Shown here: piece by piece, positions 27,476 to 34,595 of the stretch | Numbering within the stretch: position 1 is the first letter of the stretch | How the letters are laid out: every line of letters starts with the position of its first letter | Virus record (IMG/VR): IMGVR_UViG_3300032278_000028 | Location: 1 to 41,669 of that record | Origin: a virus | Length of the DNA: 41,669 nucleotides | Strand: one strand, 5' to 3' | The notes under the pieces: generated by a model | The model's input: the letters and a program-made list of their open reading frames with translations, nothing else | Told to the model about the DNA's origin: nothing | The model's database searches: none | Translations under genes and position numbers: made by a program

Positions 27476-28599
27476 CACGCCAAAGAATGTTTCTGGACAT
27501 CTCCTGTGTGGATGCTGCCAGACAACGGATCAGGCACGTCTACGACCAGTTCGACACGGTGTGTGTTCAGTTCTCTGGTGGAAAAGACAGTACGGCGGTC
27601 CTCTATCTAGCAAAAGAGGTCCATGAGGAACGCAATTTAGGTCCAGTCAAAGTCATTTTCAGAGACGAAGAAATGGTCAGTCCCCTGGTACTGGACTATG
27701 TCAATAGGGTTAAGGAATTCGATTGGGTTGACATGGAGTGGTACTGCCTGCCCTACGGGGGAGAAGTTTGGGTTCTTGGCAGAAGGCAGTCTGTGATCCT
27801 GTGGGGAGCACAACGGAAGAAAGAAGGACGCTGGGTCCGCGAAATGCCCGAAGGGGCGATCACAGCAGAATCCTTCGGTCTTGATGCAAGTAGCCCACTT
27901 CCGGAAGCTGTGGATTACTACACCATGCAGGGAAAGAAGGGAAGCGTTGCTTTCATCACTGGCGTGCGTGCGGCCGAGTCGATGATGAGATACCGATCGC
28001 TAGTTCAGAAGCTGCATGAGAATTACATTGTGTTTCCCTTCGGGCTCAAGCGCGGAACACCACTGAAGTTTGCCAAGGTCATTTACGACTGGCAGATGGA
28101 TGACGTTCTGAAATTCATCACGGAAGAACATAACGCTCCCTACTGCGAGTTTTACGATCGGGCAGCGGTGACCGGTTCCAACACGCGAGTTGGGATCCCC
28201 CTTCACTCTGTGGCTATTCGCAGGATCGGAGATGTGGTTGCGACGGAACCAGAGTTCTATGACCAGCTGTATGGGTGTTTCCCTCAAATCGACGCACAGC
28301 GCCGCTGGTGGAAAGATTTCAATATTGAAACCCTGATCGAGCAATACGCAGCCGAAGGTTGGGATGGGGTATCCCGGGCCATAGACGACTTCATGATTGG
28401 TCCTACCAAGAGTCAACGAGCCAAGGCCTATGCCGCCGAGTTTCGGAAGAAACATGCTCGCGACGAATACTCCTACCCAATCAACTGGCTCATTCGGAAT
28501 CTATTGCTGAATGAGTTAACTGTTACTTCTGCCGCCCCTGTGGGACCGAAGACTCGGGCCGATACACTTAGAAAGAAGGCCGCAGGAATTATTAACTAA
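27472..28599 (+). CDS. PAPS reductase/IbrA-like PP-loop protein
   Basis: The protein has 375 residues. SGGKDS at residues 35-40 is the PP-loop that binds the nucleotide in PAPS reductases, DndC and IbrA. ITGVRAAESMMRYRS is the second signature seen in this group. The C-terminal ECGxH redox Cys of true assimilatory PAPS reductases is not visible, and no sulfate-assimilation gene is nearby, so sulfate metabolism is unlikely. With the upstream ParB-like gene it forms an IbrB/IbrA-like pair. A nucleotide or DNA modification, or a regulatory function, has been suggested for related proteins, but the reaction here is unknown. Confidence 0.85.
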   Translation: MTRQRMFLDISCVDAARQRIRHVYDQFDTVCVQFSGGKDSTAVLYLAKEVHEERNLGPVKVIFRDEEMVSPLVLDYVNRVKEFDWVDMEWYCLPYGGEVWVLGRRQSVILWGAQRKKEGRWVREMPEGAITAESFGLDASSPLPEAVDYYTMQGKKGSVAFITGVRAAESMMRYRSLVQKLHENYIVFPFGLKRGTPLKFAKVIYDWQMDDVLKFITEEHNAPYCEFYDRAAVTGSNTRVGIPLHSVAIRRIGDVVATEPEFYDQLYGCFPQIDAQRRWWKDFNIETLIEQYAAEGWDGVSRAIDDFMIGPTKSQRAKAYAAEFRKKHARDEYSYPINWLIRNLLLNELTVTSAAPVGPKTRADTLRKKAAGIIN

Positions 28600-28613
28600 G
28601 GCATTATTAACTT

Positions 28614-29684
28614 ATGAAATCCATACTACTAATTACGTCCCTGCTAACAAACTGTTGCAATGGGGTTCAATATTGGTCCGAGCCTCCGCCGCCAATCTGG
28701 GAACAGGTATACGAAGATGTTCGCGAGATCGCGGACGAGCGACACAGGCCGGGTCAGAATATTGACCTTCGGGTTGCTCCAGGTTTACCTCCCGAACGTG
28801 TGGAAGCCGTAGCGACCCTGTATGCGGATGCCACCAGCTTTTGGTCTGGAGCATTCGACTTCCCTCAAACGATTTCGCTCACAGTGATGGATGAGAGCGA
28901 TCGAGGCTGGTGGGAGTCAATTACCACTCAGGAATCTCCACCCCTCCGCGATGATTACAACCTCTACGACGCTCGATGGTTTGGGGACGCCCGTTCGAAC
29001 AAGAGTATTGGAATGGTAGGCACCGACCATTTAGGGATGCCACACATCGTCACCGTGGTGGGTAGTGGGGTCGATTTTGAACATTCTGGCGCATTCAGCG
29101 TTCCCTTAGTGGCCCGCCACGAAAGCACCCACTGGTTCCAATACCTGGCAAGCGGCTCGATGACGGAAAAATGTGTGGATTGGAAGATGGCACTATTTTT
29201 GGGTTACCACCTTGAGCCCGAGGATCCGAGGAATGATCTCAATACCAATGGTATGGCGTGCCCCTGGCTGAGCATGCCCTGCTGGTTCAGTGAAGGCCAC
29301 GCCGAGCTATACACAATCCCATTCAGCCTACATCCCGACCGTCTGCGCGGCCTTCGAATCTGGCAGATAAACAATAAGGACACGCTGACGGAAGACGATC
29401 TGCTGAGAAGCCTAAGCCGGACTCGGCATAATCTGACGACGGGGAGACATGACTGCACTTACGAGATCTATTACCCGATCGGGCTACTCGTCAATGAAAA
29501 GCTGTTCTACGACTTTGGTGATGAGAGGATCAACGAGTTCTGGCTGGCCATTGACCAACCCAGCAGTGCGGCTGACCCGAGTTGGCATAGAGCATTCCGT
29601 AACACCTTCGGGATGGAATCAGAGGATTGGTACGTCCAATCGGCGATACCATACCTATTGGATTCATTTGAAGGTCGAGGCTAG
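28614..29684 (+). CDS. Putative exported zinc metallopeptidase (HExxH), possible lipoprotein
   Basis: The protein has 356 residues. The N-terminus MKSILLITSLLTNCC is a short hydrophobic signal with a lipobox-like L-T-N-C, so it may be exported and lipid-anchored. H169-E170-S-T-H173 (ARHESTHWFQ) is an HExxH zinc motif. E227 or E231 in WFSEGHAELY is the likely third ligand, as in the peptidase MA-like and M1 gluzincin groups. It sits between the PAPS-reductase-like gene and a ParB-like gene, an unusual place for a secreted protease. The ribosome site is weak (AAGG at 13 nt). It could act on the host envelope or surface, as a moron gene, or be a virion component. Confidence 0.75.
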   Translation: MKSILLITSLLTNCCNGVQYWSEPPPPIWEQVYEDVREIADERHRPGQNIDLRVAPGLPPERVEAVATLYADATSFWSGAFDFPQTISLTVMDESDRGWWESITTQESPPLRDDYNLYDARWFGDARSNKSIGMVGTDHLGMPHIVTVVGSGVDFEHSGAFSVPLVARHESTHWFQYLASGSMTEKCVDWKMALFLGYHLEPEDPRNDLNTNGMACPWLSMPCWFSEGHAELYTIPFSLHPDRLRGLRIWQINNKDTLTEDDLLRSLSRTRHNLTTGRHDCTYEIYYPIGLLVNEKLFYDFGDERINEFWLAIDQPSSAADPSWHRAFRNTFGMESEDWYVQSAIPYLLDSFEGRG

Positions 29685-29694
29685 GGAGCATGAC

Positions 29695-30249
29695 ATGACG
29701 AAACTGCATCGTTTCGAAGCCGAGTCGCTTCACGTCCCAGAATGGAACGCCACCTACATCCTGCGTCCGGACCTCCTGGTTCTGGCCAATTCATTGATGG
29801 AGTACGGCATGCTCAGTCCCATGGTCGTCCAGTCCCAAGGGATGATTGTCATCGACGGCACACAGCGCCTCAAGGCCATCCGTGGCAACAAGCACCTCGC
29901 CGAGAAATTCAAGGACGGCATTCCGGTTCATCTCATTGACTGCGGAACCGCAGAAGCTATGGCCCTACATGTCCAATTGAATCGTGGGCGTGGGAATACG
30001 GTGGCTCACAAGTTGTCTCAAATTGTCAAGCAGTTGAAGCGTTCTGGATACTTCGAGATCGAAGACTTCGAGCGACATTTCAACATGAAGGGCGATGAGT
30101 TGGAATTGATGTTGGATGGCTCAATCATCAAGCACCGAAAAGTGCCAAATCATCGTTACTCGAGAGCTTGGGTTCCTATTGAGGCCCCTGTCGGAGCGGT
30201 GGAAGAAAAGTCTCAGAGCATCGAGAAGCCTCCTACACCTGACAGGTAA
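29695..30249 (+). CDS. Second ParB-like nuclease-domain protein
   Basis: The protein has 184 residues. LLVLANSLMEYGMLSPMVVQ, then VIDGTQRLKAIRG and LHVQLNRGRG, match the ParB N-terminal fold, including the GxxR-type and NRGRG-type loops. The C-terminal third has a helical segment resembling the DNA-binding region that follows such domains. I start it at ATG 29695, after an AGGGAG ribosome site. The longer open frame back to 29449 overlaps the peptidase gene and is not supported. This is the second free-standing ParB-like protein within 3 kb. Confidence 0.8.
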   Translation: MTKLHRFEAESLHVPEWNATYILRPDLLVLANSLMEYGMLSPMVVQSQGMIVIDGTQRLKAIRGNKHLAEKFKDGIPVHLIDCGTAEAMALHVQLNRGRGNTVAHKLSQIVKQLKRSGYFEIEDFERHFNMKGDELELMLDGSIIKHRKVPNHRYSRAWVPIEAPVGAVEEKSQSIEKPPTPDR

Positions 30250-30259
30250 TAACTCCTAG
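30247..30259 (+). promoter_or_regulatory. TAATAAC-N2-CTAG intergenic element, copy 2
   Basis: TAATAACTCCTAG begins on the TAA stop of the ParB-like gene and opens the leader of the connector/tail block. It matches copy 1 at 22554-22566 in 11 of 13 positions. It runs directly into CTAGCGTGTAAG, which is also found at 18939-18950. Confidence 0.3.
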
Positions 30260-30282
30260 CGTGTAAGGCGTAGTGCTACACT
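30256..30282 (+). promoter_or_regulatory. CTAGCGTGTAAG-N9-TACACT element, possible phage promoter
   Basis: The 12-mer CTAGCGTGTAAG is followed after 9 nt by TACACT. At 18939-18965 the same 12-mer is followed after 9 nt by TATACC. Here it precedes the Arg-rich 59-residue gene and the connector/tail genes. It could be a promoter with TACACT as a -10 element, but no clear -35 is present. Confidence 0.35.
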
Positions 30283-30313
30283 GGGACCGTAACGATTCCC
30301 GGAAGGTTTTGGC

Positions 30314-30493
30314 ATGCCCGCACCCCGTAGCAGGTCAGATGAGATCACTCGACGCCCTGGTCGCATTCGTAGCGTAGGGCGCAACCTGGGCCAACGTCTA
30401 TTCCGTCGATTACGCGGTCGTGGCGGTGGCGGGGATCGATCAGTTCGTGAAATTCTACGCCAAGGGCGCCGTCGTCGACCCGCTATTGCGTAG
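30314..30493 (+). CDS. Arg-rich small basic protein (59 aa)
   Basis: An ATG preceded by GGAAGG at suitable distance opens 59 codons. Roughly a third of residues are Arg, including RRLRGRGGGG and GRRRRP, with almost no acidic residues. It lies directly before the head-tail connector gene. A nucleic-acid-binding or DNA-condensing virion protein is a plausible guess. No family is recognised, and the composition alone does not prove that it is translated. Confidence 0.6.
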   Translation: MPAPRSRSDEITRRPGRIRSVGRNLGQRLFRRLRGRGGGGDRSVREILRQGRRRRPAIA

Positions 30494-30513
30494 CAGGCGC
30501 GGGGAGCCGCTGT

Positions 30514-31149
30514 ATGGCCCTGGTAACTAGAAATGACCTAAAGACTTACATGGACATCTCTCTGACGTTGCGTCAGGAAGATGCATGCGACATTGTGCTG
30601 GCCGGACTGCAATCTGAGCTGGAGACTTACCTTGGTCGCAAGATCGAAGCAGCCGCATTTACCGAGGAACACATCCTCGACTCAAATCACCTCGGTGTGC
30701 CAGAAGCGTCCTTTTTCTACGACAACAAGCTCGACTCAAAGGTGACTGGTGCCCTCACCTACACCGACCCTCCGGCAACGATTTACCTGCGGGAAAGCCC
30801 TGTCAACTCGGTGACGAGTGTCACGCTGACCCCGGTGACTCCTGGAAGTGCAGCCGAGGCCCTGGTGGCAGGGACGGAGTACGTCGCCCGTCGATGGGGT
30901 GTCGACGTTTATCGCGGGTCAGCGAACGACAAGATCACAGTCGTCTACAACGCCGGATTGGCTGGTTCAACTATTCCGGCAATGAAGCTAATGATCCTGC
31001 GGGCAGCTACCCGGGAAATGCAGAACATGCACGACGATGTTGTCGGCATTAAAGATCTCGAGCCGAGGAACGTTGCGCCCATGGAAACTGGTTTCTCCGA
31101 AAGGGAGTTGTTGGCGCTGAAGCGCTATCGCCGAGTACGGGTGGCCTAG
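30514..31149 (+). CDS. Head-tail connector (HK97 gp6-like adaptor)
   Basis: The protein has 211 residues. The N-terminal helical pattern MALVTRNDLKTYMDIS...LQSELETYLGRKIE is typical of gp6-like adaptors that bind under the portal. A middle beta-rich part (TIYLRESPVNSVTSVTLTP, then VYNAGLAG) and a C-terminal helical part follow. It is followed at once by tail completion and terminator genes in the usual order. Confidence 0.8.
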   Translation: MALVTRNDLKTYMDISLTLRQEDACDIVLAGLQSELETYLGRKIEAAAFTEEHILDSNHLGVPEASFFYDNKLDSKVTGALTYTDPPATIYLRESPVNSVTSVTLTPVTPGSAAEALVAGTEYVARRWGVDVYRGSANDKITVVYNAGLAGSTIPAMKLMILRAATREMQNMHDDVVGIKDLEPRNVAPMETGFSERELLALKRYRRVRVA

Positions 31150-31151
31150 CC

Positions 31152-31670
31152 ATGGGGATCTTCAGAACCATTAGAAAGCAGGTTTCCAGTCGAGACCGGA
31201 TGACCCTCGAGATCACTACGGAATTCGATTACAGCGAAATCGAAGATGACCTAGATGACATCGAAAACAAAGCCGAGAATTTTGCTCCTGTTTTCGAGCG
31301 GATCAGAGAAGATCTAAAGGAACACTGGGCTAGCAACTTCACCAAGAATGGCCTTCCCGTCGGCGGCTGGGCCCCACTTGATGCGGGCTATGCGTCATGG
31401 AAATCCGTTCACTTCCCGGGAGCTACCCCGATGGTCCAGACTGGTCAACTATTCAAAAGTCTTTCCGAGCTCCGTGGCACTCCCAACGACATCGGTAGAC
31501 ACCAGGCCAGATTTGGGACCAACATCGAACACGCCAAGTTTCATCAGATGGGCACTTCGAAGATGCCCAAGCGCCAACTCGTGTACGAACCTGCCGAGGC
31601 AAATCAGAAATGGGGACGTTGGGCCAAGAATCACTTAGCCGGAGCCGACCTTGATGCGGGAGACGCGTAA
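31152..31670 (+). CDS. Tail completion / virion morphogenesis protein
   Basis: The protein has 172 residues. The central sequence (KEHWASNFTKNGLPVGGWAPL) and FHQMGTSKMPKRQL near residues 130-145 match the phage virion morphogenesis family (Mu gpG / HK97 gp10-like), where an H-Q-x-G segment precedes a conserved P-x-R. It probably joins the head connector to the tail. It overlaps the next gene by one base. Confidence 0.8.
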   Translation: MGIFRTIRKQVSSRDRMTLEITTEFDYSEIEDDLDDIENKAENFAPVFERIREDLKEHWASNFTKNGLPVGGWAPLDAGYASWKSVHFPGATPMVQTGQLFKSLSELRGTPNDIGRHQARFGTNIEHAKFHQMGTSKMPKRQLVYEPAEANQKWGRWAKNHLAGADLDAGDA

Positions 31671-32320
31671 TGGCTTACGACCTGATGCACGGTGCGCAGT
31701 TCGCCAAGAGTTACGTCAACGAATATCTCAAGAACGATATCCCCGTTCGTCTTGTGTCCTACAGAAACGGTTGGGATTTGAACGACGGCAGTTTGCCGGA
31801 CATCGAATTATTCCTTGTTCATGAGCCGATTGCCCTCGACCATTGGCCGACCATTATCACGGTCGCCCTTTCGACGGGCAGCTTTGAACAAATCGGGATG
31901 GTTTCAGGTCATCCCGAATTTCGAGTTGGCTACTCCATGCGTACCTATGTGTGGGTCAGGACAGAGGGGTCCGAAGAAACCACAATGATGAGGGATCAGC
32001 TGACCACCGTCGTTCGGGCCGCTCTCTTGGATCGTCCTTGTCTGAGAGCAACTGATCCTCGTTCCACCTGGCAGGCACAAATCGATCAGGACACCATGCG
32101 AGAAGAGTTCTCTGACTTGACGCTACTGAAGGGGGACCGGGTTATGGCTGGTTCGTATATTGCCTACGAGCTGACCATCAACGAAATTGTGGCTCGAGAA
32201 AAGCTTGGGATTGTGGACGAAGAGGGCATCTCCATCGGCGTCAAGAACGTCGGGATCGGAGAGGATATAGCGGTTACGGCAACTACGTCTTATACCACTA
32301 CAGGGGGCTATTCGGAATGA
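31670..32320 (+). CDS. Tail terminator-like neck protein
   Basis: The protein has 216 residues with alternating strands and helices. It includes a segment FRVGYSMRTYVWVRTEG followed by the helix TMMRDQLTTVVRAALL, the layout of tail terminator proteins that cap the tube and sheath. Position between the completion protein and the sheath supports this. Similarity is structural in style, not a firm motif match. Confidence 0.6.
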   Translation: MAYDLMHGAQFAKSYVNEYLKNDIPVRLVSYRNGWDLNDGSLPDIELFLVHEPIALDHWPTIITVALSTGSFEQIGMVSGHPEFRVGYSMRTYVWVRTEGSEETTMMRDQLTTVVRAALLDRPCLRATDPRSTWQAQIDQDTMREEFSDLTLLKGDRVMAGSYIAYELTINEIVAREKLGIVDEEGISIGVKNVGIGEDIAVTATTSYTTTGGYSE

Positions 32321-32574
32321 GCTGCATTTGCCGTAACTTGCCTCGCGGTACAGCCGATGTGTTCTCAACCGGCGCCGAGCATAACGATGGAGTGGTTGTT
32401 CTCAATCTTGGAACCGGCCCCATCGAGACTTGCGGCTGTTGTGGACACAGGGTCGATCCGCTGGGGTACATACTTTGTCAAAAAAATGACATGGTCACAT
32501 CAGCCATCGCCGCAGGACATCTGCAGGTTGTAGACGAGTTCAGCGCGTTCGGTCACATACATAGTAAAGAATAA
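32317..32574 (+). CDS. Small Cys-rich hypothetical protein (85 aa)
   Basis: It overlaps the preceding gene by ATGA. Cysteines include a C-x-C near the start and C-x-C-C in ETCGCCGHRVDPLGY, suggesting metal binding. No family is recognised. It lies in the neck/tail block, so a virion or assembly function is possible. Confidence 0.7.
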   Translation: MSCICRNLPRGTADVFSTGAEHNDGVVVLNLGTGPIETCGCCGHRVDPLGYILCQKNDMVTSAIAAGHLQVVDEFSAFGHIHSKE

Positions 32575-32588
32575 GGTACAATCAGGTT

Positions 32589-32972
32589 ATGGCAAAAATC
32601 CCATATCAAGTATTCAGTTCTGCTCAGCGCGAAGATGCTATGCGGGCTACAGGCGAAGGCTATGTCGTCGTCTACAACCAGGGTATGGCTATTCGTGAAC
32701 TTGACGAAGAGGGTCATTCACTTCCGATCGGACACTTCGGAGTCCTGCCGGAAGGGAACGAGATCCTTGACAGACTCGTTGAGGGGGGATTTGTCAGCCT
32801 AGTTTCCGGGAGCTCCGAGCCCCCCAAGAAAAAGGCCGCTCCCAAGAAAAAGGTCGAGAAGGAAGAACTTCCAGCGAGCTCGGAAAAGAAAAGCGGGTTC
32901 AAGGAAGATGCCAGAGACGGTGACGGTGACGGCATGGTGCAAGACGGTACGGAATGGGAGCGTCCAGCTTGA
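32589..32972 (+). CDS. Small protein ending in the DxDxDG-VQDG-ERPA motif (127 aa)
   Basis: Residues 1-~75 form a compact domain of unknown family. Residues ~77-100 are a Lys/Pro/Glu-rich linker. The last 21 residues, 107-127, form DA-x-DGDGDG followed by MVQDGT and ERPA. The same motif lies inside the protease fusion (residues 440-464) and the left-edge giant (residues 166-182). It probably acts as a metal-binding or docking tag shared by virion proteins. The gene follows AAGG in an AT-rich leader. Confidence 0.75.
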   Translation: MAKIPYQVFSSAQREDAMRATGEGYVVVYNQGMAIRELDEEGHSLPIGHFGVLPEGNEILDRLVEGGFVSLVSGSSEPPKKKAAPKKKVEKEELPASSEKKSGFKEDARDGDGDGMVQDGTEWERPA

Positions 32973-33045
32973 ATTCATCTCCGGCTAAAGCCTTACATCT
33001 GATAACCTATAAACAGCAGTTGCACGAATACGCGCAAGCGTTTTG

Positions 33046-33051
33046 TACAAT
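33046..33051 (+). promoter_or_regulatory. Possible -10 element upstream of the sheath gene
   Basis: TACAAT at 33046-33051 lies in the 119-nt gap before the tail sheath start at 33092. TTGCAC at 33020-33025 could be a -35, but the 20-nt spacer is longer than usual. The gap has no other recognisable feature apart from a short GGCT/AGCC hairpin near 32983. A separate promoter for high sheath and tube expression would make sense. Confidence 0.25.
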
Positions 33052-33091
33052 GAACAGGACACAAAGCTCCTAAGAAGACAGGGAAGGTGTT

Positions 33092-34582
33092 ATGCCTGGT
33101 GTAGTAATAACAACAGCGGTCAGAACCGGGCCATCAGCGGACACGGTTGCTCCCTCCTCTCAGGCATTCTTCTGTGGGATGGCTCAACGTGGCCCGGTCC
33201 ACCTAGCTAAGAAAATCAGCAGCATCGCCGAGTTCGAGACGACTTACGGTATTTACCAGTCGTACTCCTACCTCCACCCCACGGTGGAAACCTTCTTCGA
33301 AGAGGGTGGCACCCAGTGCTACATCGCTCGCGTAGCGGGTCCTGCTGCAACTTCTGGCGCCCATAAGTTCCTTGACTCTACGCCTGCCGACTCCTTCACT
33401 CTGACAGCTGTCGGTCCTGGTGACTGGTCAGCTCTTCTCGAAGCTCGGGTCGAAGCTGGCTCTATCTCTAACAGCGCTAACGTCATAATTTCTCACGCCA
33501 ACATCGATGTCTTCACCACCGGAAACTGTACAACTGTCGACCAGATTGTTGGTCGGATTAACGGCAGTGCCGTAGCATCGTCCTACGCGACCGCAACGGC
33601 CTTGGGAACAGGCCTTCCGGCTGTCATCGCCGCACAGGCGTTGACTTACTCGGATCAGCCCTCTGGTGGTACTACGGCTTCTACGGATGACCGTTCAAAC
33701 ATCACAACCGCCCACTACACGGGCGGGCTACTGCTCTTCAACCACGCCTACGGCACTGGCGCTGTGAGCAACCCCGAGTCGGCCGCTGCTGCGGTTTACC
33801 AGGGCCTTATCGCCCACGCCAACAGCTACAACCGGATTGCCTTGCTGCATCCGCCCGCTTCGCAGACCGCTGCGCAGGCAGAGGCCTTTACGGAGGGCAT
33901 CACGGCTGCCGAGACCAACACCGAACACGCTGCCGCCTACTTCCCATGGATCAACGTTCCCACTGCAACTGCTGGTGTGACTCGTTTGATTCCTCCGGAT
34001 GGATTCGCTGCCGCTGCTCGGGCCAGGGGTCACAACCAGGTCGGACCACAGCAGCCGGGTGCGGGCCTCATCTCGAATGCCCGCTGGGTTATCAGCACCG
34101 AACTCGAAATCGACAAGACCGTCGGCGACACCCTCGACGTTGCTCTTTGCAACGCGATTCGGCTTATCAACGGCACGCTCCGTGTCTACGGCGCACGGTC
34201 CCTATCTGGTGATGATGTGAACTTCCGTTACATCACTGGCCAGGACACGGTAAACACCGTGGTGACTAAGGCGAACAACGCGCTAGAGGACCTGATCTTC
34301 AACGTGATCGACGGCCGAGGCTCGATCTTCTCCGATATCGAAGCAAAGCTCAAGGCCATTCTCGAACCGCTGCGCAACTCCGGAGCCCTCTATGAGGCCT
34401 TCGATGCAAACGGTAAGCGAATCGACTCTGGTTACACCATTGTTTGTGACACGTCGAACAACCCGGTTACACAGCTTGCTACGGGTCTCGTCAAAGCTTC
34501 GGTCGGTATGCGTGTGTCAAGCGTCGGCGACAAGATCGAAGTCGACATCGTTAAGTCAAACTTGACTAACTCAGTGGTATAG
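33092..34582 (+). CDS. Tail sheath protein
   Basis: The protein has 496 residues. The N-terminus MPGVVITTAVRTGPSADTVA and the segments VETFFEEGGTQCYIARVAG and GAGLISNARWVI are the conserved layout of contractile-tail sheath proteins. The C-terminal domain (RYITGQDTVNTVVTKANNAL... to the final beta-strand) matches the conserved inner sheath region. It shows the phage is a myovirus. The start follows GGGAAGG. Its stop lies within the AGGAGGGG ribosome site of the tube gene. Confidence 0.95.
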   Translation: MPGVVITTAVRTGPSADTVAPSSQAFFCGMAQRGPVHLAKKISSIAEFETTYGIYQSYSYLHPTVETFFEEGGTQCYIARVAGPAATSGAHKFLDSTPADSFTLTAVGPGDWSALLEARVEAGSISNSANVIISHANIDVFTTGNCTTVDQIVGRINGSAVASSYATATALGTGLPAVIAAQALTYSDQPSGGTTASTDDRSNITTAHYTGGLLLFNHAYGTGAVSNPESAAAAVYQGLIAHANSYNRIALLHPPASQTAAQAEAFTEGITAAETNTEHAAAYFPWINVPTATAGVTRLIPPDGFAAAARARGHNQVGPQQPGAGLISNARWVISTELEIDKTVGDTLDVALCNAIRLINGTLRVYGARSLSGDDVNFRYITGQDTVNTVVTKANNALEDLIFNVIDGRGSIFSDIEAKLKAILEPLRNSGALYEAFDANGKRIDSGYTIVCDTSNNPVTQLATGLVKASVGMRVSSVGDKIEVDIVKSNLTNSVV

Positions 34583-34595
34583 GAGGGGCTAACTA

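Noticed and set aside
27472-28599. Assimilatory sulfate reduction role
   Set aside because: The C-terminal redox Cys motif of true PAPS reductases is not visible, and the neighbour is a ParB-like protein rather than sulfur-metabolism genes.
29449-29694. N-terminal extension of the second ParB-like gene
   Set aside because: It would overlap the metallopeptidase gene by over 230 nt. ATG 29695 has a ribosome site and begins exactly where the ParB-like sequence starts.
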